DNA from: Bacillus spongiae
Lineage (GTDB): Bacteria > Bacillota > Bacilli > Bacillales > Bacillaceae_K
Assembly (NCBI RefSeq): GCF_037120725.1
Contig: NZ_JBBAXC010000013.1
Location: 62,001-126,000 of the forward strand
DNA length: 64,000 bases
Direction: 5' to 3'
Of the stretch, positions 41,846-51,470 are shown piece by piece. Both the position numbers and the translations under genes were made by a program. The notes under the pieces were generated by a model, which was not told where the DNA came from, made no database searches, and saw only the letters and a program-made list of their open reading frames with translations. How positions within the stretch are numbered: position 1 is the stretch's first letter; every line of letters begins with the position of its first letter.

Positions 41846-42574
41846 CTATACTGCCTTCCTTTGGAAATAGAAAAGCCCTCCAAGGAAAAACAATAGGAAG
41901 CTTCCCCCAACAATCGTTAATAATTGGTCTCCTGGAACATAAAATATACCGCCTGTATTATCACCTGTATACATCATAGAAAATGGTTGTGCCCATGGGT
42001 AGTACGGTCCAACTTTCTCTGAATTCACAGCCAGTATAGTCGGTAAGGTAAAGACAACGTTAACAGTAAAAGGGGCCGCAAAGCTTTTAAACAGAATAGA
42101 CATCCACAATTGTAATGCTACTAATGGAAAAGTCGCCACCCATCCCCCGAAAATACTTTTCCAAACAATATCGACTGGAAAAGGGGTTGTGAAGCCCTTT
42201 AACATGCCAACCGCATAAACAGCACCGAGGTATAAGAGTTGGATCGTCAACACAAGAATCATCACTAAGACAAACTTCGCCACAAACACTTTTCCTCTTG
42301 TGACCGGCATGGCTAACAGTTGCTTCCAACCACCAGCTTGGTGCTCATACCTACATATGACACTTGCTAATACCCCTGTTATTAAAGGTAAAAATAGCAG
42401 AGCATACGATAAATTCATAGATAATAACATGATATACCATTCATTGCCAATATCGGTAGGAAAGAGGTTTCCTGTTAAGCCGATAAAAAATGCAATAAAG
42501 GGTCCTGCAAATAGAATAAGTATAATTTTGGATTTTCGTAGTTTATACCATTCTGATTGTATAATAGAGAACAT
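41846..42574 (-). CDS. ABC transporter permease (LanE/G or BcrB-like), second subunit
   Basis: 242 residues, six hydrophobic segments. It begins MFSIIQSEWYKLRKSKIILILFAGPFIAFFIG and has YEHQAGGWKQLLAMPVTRGKVFVAKF. These features characterise ABC-2-type permeases of lantibiotic immunity and bacitracin exporters (LanFEG, BcrAB). It begins right after the stop of the first permease (spacing zero), and both probably associate with the ATPase to expel or exclude a membrane-active peptide. The exact substrate is unknown. Confidence 0.82.
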   Translation of the reverse strand: MFSIIQSEWYKLRKSKIILILFAGPFIAFFIGLTGNLFPTDIGNEWYIMLLSMNLSYALLFLPLITGVLASVICRYEHQAGGWKQLLAMPVTRGKVFVAKFVLVMILVLTIQLLYLGAVYAVGMLKGFTTPFPVDIVWKSIFGGWVATFPLVALQLWMSILFKSFAAPFTVNVVFTLPTILAVNSEKVGPYYPWAQPFSMMYTGDNTGGIFYVPGDQLLTIVGGSFLLFFLGGLFYFQRKAV

Positions 42575-43285
42575 TTATTCCACATCCCTTCTCGTAAAGT
42601 CAACCATTCCTACTACATACAATATGCAACCTACCGCAACCCCGAGCATGACATTGACAATAGGTTCTCCCCATTCATTCATTAGTGAAGGCCACTTCCA
42701 AATCATCCAATCTGGCAATTTATAGGCAGAATAAGTGAAAATTACTCCTAAAACACCGGTAGTAATTGGGATTCCTTGATTTCGGCTAACCGTTGCAATC
42801 CAGAGCTGCAATGCTAATATCGGTAGTACGGCAAAGTAAGGATAGAAACTATACTTGATCAGTTCAAAAAAAGGAATACTGTCTCCTAAATCTAGAAAAA
42901 TACCGTAACTAAGAGTGAGCACCATCAATATCAATGAAGAGATCCATAATAAACACGCAAGAACAATGAATTTAGATAAATAAATACTCATTTTCGAAAC
43001 AGGTAATGAAATCAACTGCTTCCATGCATTCGTTTCATTCTCTATACTCGCCATAAAGGAGGTTAATATCGCTATTCCCAACACAAGTGCAAGTGGGGTA
43101 AATCCACTAACATTCAATAGATAATATCCCCAATTATCCTCACTTTGCTGGAGTAAATAATCTTTTCGAACCCCGTAATTCACCATTTGCATCGCAACAA
43201 CACCAAAAGGGCCTAAAAACGTTAAAAACCAGATTCCTTTTCGCTTTATTTTTAAAAAATCAGTCGTTAAAAGTCTTCCAATCAT
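42575..43285 (-). CDS. ABC transporter permease (LanE/G-like), first subunit
   Basis: About 236 residues from the ATG at 43285, which overlaps the stop of the ATPase gene (TAATG) and has AAGGAGG upstream. It resembles its neighbour: IGRLLTTDFLKIKRKGIWFL, then ENETNAWKQLISLPVSKMSIYLSKFIVLA in the place of the WKQLLAMPVTR motif, with six hydrophobic segments. Two different permeases plus one ATPase is the LanFEG arrangement of lantibiotic self-protection. The frame is open 26 codons upstream in the ATPase gene, but those codons are shadows. Confidence 0.82.
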   Translation of the reverse strand: MIGRLLTTDFLKIKRKGIWFLTFLGPFGVVAMQMVNYGVRKDYLLQQSEDNWGYYLLNVSGFTPLALVLGIAILTSFMASIENETNAWKQLISLPVSKMSIYLSKFIVLACLLWISSLILMVLTLSYGIFLDLGDSIPFFELIKYSFYPYFAVLPILALQLWIATVSRNQGIPITTGVLGVIFTYSAYKLPDWMIWKWPSLMNEWGEPIVNVMLGVAVGCILYVVGMVDFTRRDVE

Positions 43286-44193
43286 TAGTTTTTCTCCTCC
43301 TTCGTCATTTGTAAGAAAGTTTCTTCTAATGATCTTTTCTCCTCTTCCACTCGATAAATCCAAAATCCGTCTTGAACGAGTGTTCGAATGGTATGCGCTA
43401 CTTTTTCATTTGAATGTTCTTGTAATAAAATGATACCTTCTTTAAAATCGGCTTTTATCCCTTTAGCTAGTAATGATCGCCACGCTTGCTCACTGTCACT
43501 TACTTTTAATAAGATTTTTTGCTGAGCGTATCTGTTCATCGCTTCGATAGAATCTTGAAAGATCATTTTTCCTTTCGTGACGATCCCAACAGTCGTTGCC
43601 ATTTGTTCAATCTCTGTTAATAAGTGACTTGAGATGATAACCGTTATTCCAAATTCAGATTGTAATCGTTTAATTAAATTTCGGATTTCAATAATTCCAG
43701 AAGGATCAAGTCCATTAGTTGGTTCATCCAAAATTAACAGATCTGGATTATTTAGAAGTGAAGCGGCAATTCCTAAGCGCTGCTTCATTCCAAGTGAAAA
43801 TCCGTTTACTTTTTTATTGGCCACTTCTGTTAAGCGAACAATGTCTAGTACATCATAGATTTGTGTTTTTGGAACTCCTAAAATTTTTCTTAACGCTTCC
43901 AAATTTTCATAAGCTGTTAAATGAGGGTAATAGGATGGATTCTCAACAAGTGATCCAACCTTCCTCAATATTTCGATTCTTTCTTTTTTCAAATCCTTTT
44001 GAAAAATAGTAATAGAACCGGATGTTGGCTTCATCAAGCCTAATAGCATACGGATTGTCGTTGTCTTCCCAGCACCATTAGGCCCCAAAAATCCATATAT
44101 ATCCCCTTTTCGTATGTTCATATCCAATCCGATAACTGCATTTTCTTTGCCAAAACGTTTTGATAAATTTTTAGTTTGTACAACATATTCCAT
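43285..44193 (-). CDS. ABC transporter ATPase (LanF/BcrA-like)
   Basis: 302 residues. Walker A is GPNGAGKTTTIRMLLGLMKPTSG, the signature is FSLGMKQRLGIAASLL, Walker B is LLILDEPTNGLDPSG and the switch His is in IISSHLLTEIEQ. The C-terminal 80 residues match the extension of BcrA/LanF ATPases. Start is the ATG at 44193 behind GAGGTGA; a GTG three codons earlier overlaps that site. Same strand as the histidine kinase and response regulator upstream, from which it is separated by a terminator hairpin, so it may be regulated by that pair. Confidence 0.93.
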   Translation of the reverse strand: MEYVVQTKNLSKRFGKENAVIGLDMNIRKGDIYGFLGPNGAGKTTTIRMLLGLMKPTSGSITIFQKDLKKERIEILRKVGSLVENPSYYPHLTAYENLEALRKILGVPKTQIYDVLDIVRLTEVANKKVNGFSLGMKQRLGIAASLLNNPDLLILDEPTNGLDPSGIIEIRNLIKRLQSEFGITVIISSHLLTEIEQMATTVGIVTKGKMIFQDSIEAMNRYAQQKILLKVSDSEQAWRSLLAKGIKADFKEGIILLQEHSNEKVAHTIRTLVQDGFWIYRVEEEKRSLEETFLQMTKEEKN

Positions 44194-44266
44194 TTCTCTC
44201 ACCTCATCCTCTATGATAGAAATTAAAGGTTAAAGTAAGGTAAGCGGAAAGGTTAAATTTTATTTA

Positions 44267-44315
44267 AAAAGGTGCAATTGAAAAAAGCTGGTGGCTTTTT
44301 TCAACTACACCTTTC
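44267..44315 (-). terminator. Terminator between the kinase and the ABC genes
   Basis: A long stem (AAAGGTG-A-TTGAAAAAAGC with GCTTTTTTCAA-T-CACCTTT) overlaps the last codons of the histidine kinase gene. T-rich sequence follows on the minus strand. Confidence 0.75.
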
Positions 44316-45680
44316 GTTATATTTCTTTATTGTAATCGTTGTTCCTTGTTCACTTGACTCAATATCCCAATCTAGGTCCATTCCTTTCACCATCATGTCA
44401 ACTATGGACAAACCTATTCCTGCTCCTTTTTCATTTGATTCATCATTCATCCCTTTTCCTCGATCAATAATGATGAGTGAGTCAATATTGTCCTTTGACT
44501 CTGTTTTTACCCCGATATATTGTCCACTCCGTGCATGACGTACGACATTTTGAAAAAGATTATCCAATATACGCCCTAACCAAATTGGGTCAACCAGCCA
44601 TTTGGTTTCTTTAAAAACATTTAACTCAATATCGATTTCAAATCCTGCTTTTTCAAATACTGGGTACCATGAAGCTAAAGATTTGCGTACAAAACGAACA
44701 ACATCGATTGCTTTTCGATCACATTTATACTTACTAGCCATTAGGAGAGAATACGACATCAAATTTTCAATTAAACTGTCAATATTCACAACCGAAGCTT
44801 CAAGCGCCTTTATCGCTCTTTTACCGTCTGCTGATAAATCCTCTTTAGCTATTGAATAGGTTTGAGCTCTTACCTTCGTTAACGGTGTACGTAAATCATG
44901 AGATAAATTGGCAATTAATTCTCGACGTAATTGCTCCTCCTTCTGTTCACGTTGTTTACTTTCTCTCAATTCAAATACCATTTGATTAAACGTTTGTTCA
45001 AGTTGACCAATTTCATCCTGCTTTTTTACGTTAATTTGAATTGGCAGATTATCGACATCTCTTAGCTCCATCGCATCTTGTAACTTTACTAAACGTTTTC
45101 TAATTCCTCTAAAAAATAAAAAGGAAGCCGTAATAAATAAGAAAATAATGAGAATGACACCAATAAACAAAATTGATCCATAATTGTCATAAACGTCTCT
45201 AAGTGGTGGATTAAACGTTGACCTTGGCACTTCCAAAACAATAAAGCCATTCGTTTCGTTTTCGCCTAAAAATGCGATTATCGTAAAGGGGTCTCCTCCA
45301 TAACGCTCTTTAATAAATTTTGTCGTAAATGCCGGTGTCCATTCTGATGGCAGCTGGTCCTTCAGATTAACTGTTGTTAATAGCTTTCCATCTTCACCTA
45401 CCCAAAACATCGATGCATCAGCATATTGTTGTGTCCACTCGTAAAAATGTTGGTCTACTGTTTGAACCGTGACATTTTGGATATCTTTTGCTTCTTGATG
45501 CCATTTCTCCTCTACTTCCTCAAAACCTTCATAGCCTTGGGATTGGCTTTTATCTTCCGTATCTTTTGTTACCTCGGATACAAATACAGCAATAAGTATG
45601 TAAGTAAGTTGAACAAGTGAAAGTGCCATTAGGATAATGAACATATACTTTGCCAACAGAGACCGGAAAATCTTCCTCAT
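44301..45680 (-). CDS. Sensor histidine kinase
   Basis: 459 residues. A first membrane helix (about 12-34), an extracellular domain of about 130 residues (35-165), a second helix (about 168-192) and a HAMP linker are followed by the phosphoacceptor region ELIANLSHDLRTPLTKVRAQ. An HATPase domain follows (N box LDNLFQNVVRHA, G1 IIDRGKGM, G2 GAGIGLSIV). The sizeable outer domain distinguishes it from the intramembrane BceS-type sensors. Its start overlaps the response regulator stop by four bases. The likely output is the LanFEG-like ABC operon downstream. Confidence 0.93.
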   Translation of the reverse strand: MRKIFRSLLAKYMFIILMALSLVQLTYILIAVFVSEVTKDTEDKSQSQGYEGFEEVEEKWHQEAKDIQNVTVQTVDQHFYEWTQQYADASMFWVGEDGKLLTTVNLKDQLPSEWTPAFTTKFIKERYGGDPFTIIAFLGENETNGFIVLEVPRSTFNPPLRDVYDNYGSILFIGVILIIFLFITASFLFFRGIRKRLVKLQDAMELRDVDNLPIQINVKKQDEIGQLEQTFNQMVFELRESKQREQKEEQLRRELIANLSHDLRTPLTKVRAQTYSIAKEDLSADGKRAIKALEASVVNIDSLIENLMSYSLLMASKYKCDRKAIDVVRFVRKSLASWYPVFEKAGFEIDIELNVFKETKWLVDPIWLGRILDNLFQNVVRHARSGQYIGVKTESKDNIDSLIIIDRGKGMNDESNEKGAGIGLSIVDMMVKGMDLDWDIESSEQGTTITIKKYNERCS

Positions 45681-46345
45681 ATTCTCACCCTATACCCGAT
45701 TCCCCGAATCGTTTCAATAATTGTTGGCTTTCCTGGGTTTTTTTCAATTTTTTCTCGTAAATAACGGATATGAACCATCAAGGTTTTGTCGCCTTCAATA
45801 AAACGATCTCCCCAAACACCTTCATATAACTGTTCTTTTGTTAATATTTGATTTAAATGTCGAATAAAGTATTGCAATATATGATACTGCTTTCCCGTTA
45901 ATTTAACTTCCATACCTGTATCGCTCTCAACGATTCTCATATCCTTTGTATAAACGGTTAAGTGTTGAAGCACTAATTTATCTTCATTCTTTTGATATCT
46001 CCTTAATAATACCTCGACACGTGCTGCAAGCTCATCTGGATGAAAAGGCTTTGTTAAATAATCATCTGCAAAATGGAGACCCTCTATTTTATCCTCTACC
46101 GCAGTACGTGCGGAAAGCATTAAAATAGGCAGGTCTCCATTTTCTTTCTTAATCCGTTTTCCAATCGAGAAACCATCTAATCCAGGCAACATAACATCCA
46201 AAATAACGATGTCGGTACTTGCTATATAGTTTTCAACACCTTCGCCAGACTGTAGCCACGTAACCTCATATCCCCTCTCCATTAAATCCTTTTTGACCCA
46301 CTTGCCTATATCACTTTCATCTTCTATGTACAAAACATGAACCAC
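45677..46345 (-). CDS. OmpR-family response regulator
   Basis: About 222 residues. Receiver domain: acidic pair in YIEDESDIG, phosphoacceptor Asp in DIVILDVMLPGLDG, Thr/Ser in ILMLSARTA and Lys in DDYLTKPFHPDELAARV. Winged-helix DNA-binding domain: VKLTGKQYHILQYFIRHLNQILTKEQLYEGVWG and VHIRYLREKIEKNP, ending TIIETIRGIGYRVRI. The GTG at 46345 lies after AAGGGAGGGG and is preferred to an ATG eight codons upstream. First gene of the kinase operon; it probably activates the neighbouring ABC genes. Confidence 0.93.
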   Translation of the reverse strand: MVHVLYIEDESDIGKWVKKDLMERGYEVTWLQSGEGVENYIASTDIVILDVMLPGLDGFSIGKRIKKENGDLPILMLSARTAVEDKIEGLHFADDYLTKPFHPDELAARVEVLLRRYQKNEDKLVLQHLTVYTKDMRIVESDTGMEVKLTGKQYHILQYFIRHLNQILTKEQLYEGVWGDRFIEGDKTLMVHIRYLREKIEKNPGKPTIIETIRGIGYRVRI

Positions 46346-46673
46346 CTTTTCCCCTCCCTTACTAATCATTCAAATTACTATTTGTCTAATCAATTATGTC
46401 AATCTTTACAATACTTATATAATAACACTACTATCCATTATTTGTTGAAAATGTTATTTATTTATATTGCCACCACTTTTTAAGGACCAATATTGGAATT
46501 ACCTTCATTCGTTGCAATAATTAAGAATAATTTTTTTAGAATAATTGATGATTCCATACTTCCCCTTTCGAGTATCTTACCTGACTGAGAATCGGTGAAT
46601 GAAGGTGGCTTAGTTTAAGTGAGGGTCAAACTTCAAGAAACTGTGCATTAACACATTTGAAATGGTGAAGCTC

Positions 46674-46719
46674 AAATAGCCTAATTTTCTCAGCAATGAG
46701 TTGAGAAATTAGGCTATTT
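46674..46719. terminator. Terminator hairpin
   Basis: AAATAGCCTAATTTTCTCA pairs with TGAGAAATTAGGCTATTT, with one base bulged. It lies downstream of the DUF4030 gene on the minus strand; the rest of the gap 46346-46774 has no recognised gene. Confidence 0.75.
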
Positions 46720-46774
46720 ATTACTCTTATGTTGGAAGATTCATTTTGATAGAAATTTACTATTGTGTTGCATG

Positions 46775-47827
46775 TTATTCTTTATTGGAAACCACCAACA
46801 GTGTTCCATCATATTTGTTTAATAGTCGAATCTCGTATTGATCATCTTGTATCTTTTTTTTCACCTCATCAGAATCTAAAAAAGTGCGCAGAGCTGAATC
46901 GATTTCTGAGAGAATTTGTTTATCAGGAGGATCAGACATTCCCGCTCCCGTTTGAATCGAAACATATGAAACCCCGCGCTGCACATTTAAGCTAAAAATA
47001 TTAGTTACATTATAAATTGACTTCCCAGCTAAAGCCTGATGAATATCCGATGTAATTCCTTCCCAGCGGCTCCTTTGCCTTTGGTCTTCGACATCGGAAT
47101 AAATATATTCTAATTTAACCTCGTTAATCTTCAATTTTTCGTTCTTAATCGATTTCATGACATCGCTTTTGATTTCTTCAGCTTCTTTCACATGCATCGG
47201 CATATCCAAATAAAGAGTATCTTTTCCTATTCCAAATGATGCATATTCCGCCCAATCTGAATAACCAAAAGTCGAGAACGCTGTGCTAATGATTTCCCGC
47301 ATTTTGTCAAATGTATCCGATTCACTCTGTCTTTCTTTATACTCTTTATCTTCTTGTGTAAAATTCAATGTATATTGATCAATTCCTTCATTATAAAGTA
47401 ACTCCTTAATTTCTGGTTCAAGTATTCCTTGTATTTTAGCAAGACTATCTTCGCCTTTCTCCAACCAAATAGTAATTGTGTACGGATTATACGAAATTTT
47501 TACATGAAGTGGCTTGTAACCAGATTGTTCACCCACTTCAAATATTTTACCTATTATTGATGAATTACTTTTCATTTCAAGCGGAATAATTTTCGCAGCT
47601 AATGATGCCATTGTTGTTGAATACAATGGAGAACTAATTAACAATAAAAGGGCTGTAAGCGCTATTGAAAGGACTACTTTTTTGTTTATTCTTTTCTGTT
47701 TAACAGCTGTTTTACTCTCAAGTAATATTCGTTTCTTTAAATGGTCATGATATTCTCGTTTCATCCGAAGTTTTTGATTAAGGCTTTGGAAAGATTGATT
47801 TAACTCATCATCCAATGATTTCTTCAT
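46775..47827 (-). CDS. DUF4030 membrane protein, probable sigma-factor partner
   Basis: About 350 residues from the ATG at 47827 behind AAAGGAGG. A cytoplasmic head (DDELNQSFQSLNQKLRMKREYHDHLKKRI) is followed by a single membrane helix (VVLSIALTALLLLISSPLY) and a large extracellular domain of DUF4030 type with repeated STAFSTFGYSDWAEYASFGIG-like segments. The gene overlaps the ECF sigma gene by 20 bases. This membrane layout and gene order are those of an anti-sigma factor, so sequestering the sigma factor until an envelope signal arrives is the likely role; this is inference from context. Confidence 0.72.
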   Translation of the reverse strand: MKKSLDDELNQSFQSLNQKLRMKREYHDHLKKRILLESKTAVKQKRINKKVVLSIALTALLLLISSPLYSTTMASLAAKIIPLEMKSNSSIIGKIFEVGEQSGYKPLHVKISYNPYTITIWLEKGEDSLAKIQGILEPEIKELLYNEGIDQYTLNFTQEDKEYKERQSESDTFDKMREIISTAFSTFGYSDWAEYASFGIGKDTLYLDMPMHVKEAEEIKSDVMKSIKNEKLKINEVKLEYIYSDVEDQRQRSRWEGITSDIHQALAGKSIYNVTNIFSLNVQRGVSYVSIQTGAGMSDPPDKQILSEIDSALRTFLDSDEVKKKIQDDQYEIRLLNKYDGTLLVVSNKE

Positions 47828-48332
47828 ATTCAAATCCTCCTTTAATCAACTCATTTTTTAATGCTTGTAAACCTCGTTGAAGTGAGCTTTTAACCTTACT
47901 TTCTGACCATCCTAAAATTTCAGCAGTTTCTTTCGTTGAAAATTCTTTTAACTTACGTAAAACAATCACTTGTCGATAATTTGGTTTTATCCTTTGTAAG
48001 GAATGATATAGTTTTACTTCATCTTCATTCATTTCCACTAATTGATGAGGTAAAGGCGTTACATCGCGTTCATGTAACGATAACCGTAAATAATGCAACA
48101 ACGGATTTTTTTTACGTAAGTAATCTTTCGCCGTATTTTGTGCAATGCTAAATAACCATGTTTTTATAGTAGATTTCTGAGTAAATGTATGATGCTTTCG
48201 ATAAGCTTTCACAAATGTTTCTTGAGTTAAATCCTCTGCCTGCTGATAATCTTTCACAATCATCAAAATAAATGTAAAGACAGACTCCCCATAATCGTTA
48301 TACCATTGTGAAATGGTTTCCTGAGTATCCAA
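47808..48332 (-). CDS. ECF-type RNA polymerase sigma factor
   Basis: 174 residues. Region 2: YGESVFTFILMIVKDYQQAEDLTQETFVKAYRKHHTF, ending with KTWLFSIAQNTAKDYLRKK. Region 4: LYHSLQRIKPNYRQVIVLRKLKEFSTKETAEILGWSESKVKSSLQRGLQALK. This is the minimal sigma-70 family ECF layout without regions 1 and 3. It is translationally coupled to the DUF4030 partner. Target promoters cannot be inferred here. AGGAGAGG precedes the ATG. Confidence 0.94.
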   Translation of the reverse strand: MDTQETISQWYNDYGESVFTFILMIVKDYQQAEDLTQETFVKAYRKHHTFTQKSTIKTWLFSIAQNTAKDYLRKKNPLLHYLRLSLHERDVTPLPHQLVEMNEDEVKLYHSLQRIKPNYRQVIVLRKLKEFSTKETAEILGWSESKVKSSLQRGLQALKNELIKGGFEYEEIIG

Positions 48333-48387
48333 TTAATTACCTCTCCTCTCTTCCTACTACTTAGACGAAATGTATAAAAATCGGTCG

Positions 48388-48414
48388 CAAAAAAAGCAGA
48401 CATTCTTGTCTGCT
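48388..48414 (-). terminator. Terminator upstream of the sigma gene
   Basis: On the minus strand AGCAGACA and TGTCTGCT form a stem with a short loop, followed by seven T. It would stop transcripts from the gene at 48724-49041 before the sigma operon; the gap 48415-48723 shows nothing else. Confidence 0.75.
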
Positions 48415-48723
48415 CTAAAACATTGATACAATATACTAAAATGGTATCGTTGTTCCAATACGATTGAGATAGAAAAAGCACCTTTGGAAAATATCTTATA
48501 CTTCATCGTGCCTTACGTGGATAAAACCTTGTCTACTTGATTATGTTTCTTAGCAAAGAAGACACTAAACAATATGTACGTCTGTACATTTCTACGGAAA
48601 ATTGACTTATTTTTTTCGAGTTTAAAAAGCATTTACTCTACCTGTTTTAAATTCTAAGTTCTTCCTTAACTCAAACCAACGGAACCACTTTTGTTTATTC
48701 TTTTTCAAAATGAACTTTCATTA

Positions 48724-49041
48724 TTATTGCTTCACTTTTTTGTCTTGGGTTACATAAAAAGTCATCACATTTAGTATTATGGTGACGATGAGAAGAAATG
48801 CCGAAGCAAAGGCAACTGCATACATCGTGTCCATTAAAGCACCCCAATCTTCAACTGTTACTTTGTGATAGATGTAGAAAATCTGCAAACATAACGAAAT
48901 ACTACAAGCACTAATACTTATAAAAGACAAAGTAACCCAATGTCTATTTTCATATTTCTTTTCTCGTGTTAGAAGACTAATAGGAAGTGTCCAAGCAATT
49001 AGCCCAAGCACGAGACTTCCAAGGTTAAGCAGCCCGTACAT
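48724..49041 (-). CDS. Small four-helix membrane protein
   Basis: 105 residues beginning MYGLLNLGSLVLGLIAWTLP. Helices lie at about residues 4-22, 34-56 (WVTLSFISISACSISLCLQIFY) and 70-97 (YAVAFASAFLLIVTIILNVMTFY), with a charged tail QDKKVKQ. Homologues of this kind are widespread in Bacillus without known function. No partner genes are adjacent. Confidence 0.7.
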   Translation of the reverse strand: MYGLLNLGSLVLGLIAWTLPISLLTREKKYENRHWVTLSFISISACSISLCLQIFYIYHKVTVEDWGALMDTMYAVAFASAFLLIVTIILNVMTFYVTQDKKVKQ

Positions 49042-49144
49042 ATTGTAATCCCCCTACTTTGACAAATTTTTATCGATTTCACTAAATTATAGAATAACAT
49101 GTAATATTTAGAACATCTACTCTTATGTAAGAGTCTCAACATTT

Positions 49145-49364
49145 TCAATTAAGCTGTACTACAATAAATCTTTCCTTAGTCATTTTAAATGTGTTCAACA
49201 ATATTGTTAGATATAACCTTAGTACCATAAAAACTATTGATCGCCTGAGAGAGGGTCCGAAATGTTCTTCCTTGATTACGTCGATTATTCTTTTCACTTC
49301 TGGAGCATTATGTTTAATAGAAGCTTCTAGAAATATCAGGTTTCCATCTATTGAATGATTCTGT
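49145..49364 (-). pseudogene. Open-frame remnant of an unknown protein
   Basis: Between the small membrane gene and the CWB2 gene (gap 49042-49645) the minus strand has a 72-codon open stretch. It contains SIDGNLIFLEASIKHNAP and EVKRIIDVIKEEHFGPSLRR, with believable amino-acid composition. No start codon with a ribosome binding site is present and the last part loses protein character. It is probably a gene remnant. The rest of the gap shows no feature except the CWB2 upstream region. Confidence 0.3.
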
Positions 49365-49645
49365 CATAACTACTGTTGTTTTCTACCATTCATGTAACAT
49401 GAGTGAATAGACTATATTGACACGATTCAAACAGAGCTTCATAGCTTAAAATCTATATCTTGCATGTAATATCTAACTTTATTTAACTTATTAAAGTATG
49501 CCATTTTCATACTTTTAGTAGTTGATTGTTTTGACCTTTATGCTTTATTATAAATAAGTCCGTAATTCTATTTTGTTTTGTCATCACGATATTATTACTA
49601 AACTCAAATAAAATTCGAATTGAATATGACAGGAGGTCGAAAATT

Positions 49646-51175
49646 ATGAATAAATCAAGGATAGTACTCTCTTTCCTATTAATAGTAGTATTGTTCTTTA
49701 CAATTGGCAATACGAATACGGCGTATGGCGAAGGTTCTTCAATTACATACAAGGGAGAATTACCTAGTCAACAAGTCCATAGCTATTCTTTCTCTACTGC
49801 CAAAGAAGGAACGCTCTCCATCCGTTTTTTGTCGAATACAGAAGTATTTTACTCTCTCGTTGACAAAGACACAGAGAAACCCTATTACAGTGGTGACTCT
49901 TTACCAGTTGGAGACTATGTCCTTTCTATTTCATCTACAAATAAGTCTGACAGAAGCTATGAAATAAAGTTAACAGGAGACCTTGACCTTTCAGGTGATA
50001 CGGAATTACCATCTTTGAATGTGTCAGAGCCTTCCCCCTTTACGAAACTAAGTGTTGGAGATTTCAACACAGGCTTTAACGGATCTAGTAATGGCTCAAC
50101 CATCAATTACATTATTAACCGACACACACAAGCCAATACCCTTTCAAGCTCTTTTTCAAAAAGTGTCGATGTATTGTTTGGAACAAACACCATTGTATCA
50201 TTTGCAGAATCAGCCAATGACAATAGCATCACAGATACACGAACAGTCGTATCACCAGGTGCTAAGCGAATTAGCGGAGATACTCTATACTTAACATATG
50301 TGGAAATTAGTAAAGAAATTGATAAATTTGGTGGAAATACGGATACCGTCATCATAACAGATGCTTGGGATGGCTTTAATGATTCCATTCTTGGCGTTGT
50401 ATTAGGGTATCAGGAAAAAGCGCCCCTTTTATCGATTGACACTGATTTCGTTCCAGATGAAATACTGGGCGAAATCAAACGATTAGGCGCAAAAAAAGCA
50501 ATCATTATAGGTGGAACTGTCGTTGTTTCAGATGAGGCTGAAGCACAACTACGTGATGCCGGTTTATCTGTTGAACGGATTAGTGGGGATACCCGCACTA
50601 TTACTTCAAATTTGGTTGCGGAAAAAATCATGGACGAATACTCGACTTCCGCTATTATCGTAAATGGACTTTCCTTTGATGAACCACTTTTAATTTCATC
50701 TTATGCCGCTGAAACAGGGAAACCCATTCTCTATACAAATGGAAATTATTTACTCGAGGATACGGTAAAGTTTTTAACAGACAACCCACAACTAAACGAT
50801 TTTATTTTAGTAGGTAATACAGAAGTAGCGTCAACTAATGTAGAAAAAGAATTAGAGGAATTCGGGAAAGTAAGACGGGTTTCTAGTAGCGATATTTATG
50901 AGCTTCCAAATAGTATTGCATCTGACCTTCACTATACAAAGAGAAGCGCCGTCGTTGCGGCCACTTATTACGATGGAATTCCTGGAGCTTTATTAGGTGC
51001 TTTTAGTGGGGCAAATCTGTATTTAACCCCTGAAGACGAAGATTTACACGGAGTAGTAAAGGACACATTCAATGATAAGCTGCAACATCAAGCGCTTGAT
51101 AATGTGTATCTTATCGGGGGAACCTTAAGAGTCCCTCAATCTGTTGAAGACTATCTCCACAACTTATTCAAATAA
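49646..51175 (+). CDS. Secreted CWB2-repeat cell-wall-binding protein
   Basis: 509 residues. A signal peptide (IVLSFLLIVVLFFTIGNTNTAYG) leads to a beta-rich region (about 30-110). Three putative cell-wall-binding repeats of the CWB2 family follow from about residue 205, with ISGDTLYLTYVEISKEI, then ISGDTRTITSNLVAEKI, and conserved ends AKKAIIIGGTVVVSDEAEAQL, LNDFILVGNTEVAS and NVYLIGGTLRVPQSVEDYL. CWB2 modules bind surface polymers as in Clostridioides cell-wall proteins and Bacillus LytB-type modifiers. No catalytic domain is evident, so it is structural or an adhesin. AGGAGG precedes the ATG. Confidence 0.88.
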   Translation: MNKSRIVLSFLLIVVLFFTIGNTNTAYGEGSSITYKGELPSQQVHSYSFSTAKEGTLSIRFLSNTEVFYSLVDKDTEKPYYSGDSLPVGDYVLSISSTNKSDRSYEIKLTGDLDLSGDTELPSLNVSEPSPFTKLSVGDFNTGFNGSSNGSTINYIINRHTQANTLSSSFSKSVDVLFGTNTIVSFAESANDNSITDTRTVVSPGAKRISGDTLYLTYVEISKEIDKFGGNTDTVIITDAWDGFNDSILGVVLGYQEKAPLLSIDTDFVPDEILGEIKRLGAKKAIIIGGTVVVSDEAEAQLRDAGLSVERISGDTRTITSNLVAEKIMDEYSTSAIIVNGLSFDEPLLISSYAAETGKPILYTNGNYLLEDTVKFLTDNPQLNDFILVGNTEVASTNVEKELEEFGKVRRVSSSDIYELPNSIASDLHYTKRSAVVAATYYDGIPGALLGAFSGANLYLTPEDEDLHGVVKDTFNDKLQHQALDNVYLIGGTLRVPQSVEDYLHNLFK

Positions 51176-51235
51176 GCAAAAAAGATTAAATTTCAGTCAT
51201 CATACTGATGTAACGAATAGAAACATCACTTACAT

Positions 51236-51270
51236 TCCCCCGTTATTGACAGGTAACGGGGGTTTAAGTT
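51236..51270 (+). terminator. Terminator of the CWB2 gene
   Basis: CCCCCGTTA pairs with TAACGGGGG around a short loop, followed by TTTAAGTTTTTTT. Confidence 0.88.
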
Positions 51271-51470
51271 TTTTTTACATTTATTTCTACATACCCCTTG
51301 TTTCGATACATCACAGCAAATCGTTCGTTCCTTTTCATCCTCTTGCTCTTAATAAACACTAATTGTTACAGATTAACCGTATGTCGTTTCTTTCTCTCCT
51401 TTAAGAACGTAATTGAATATTAAAAAAACCTTGAAGGGCTTAGTGTCTATCAAGGGTTAAATCACTATTA

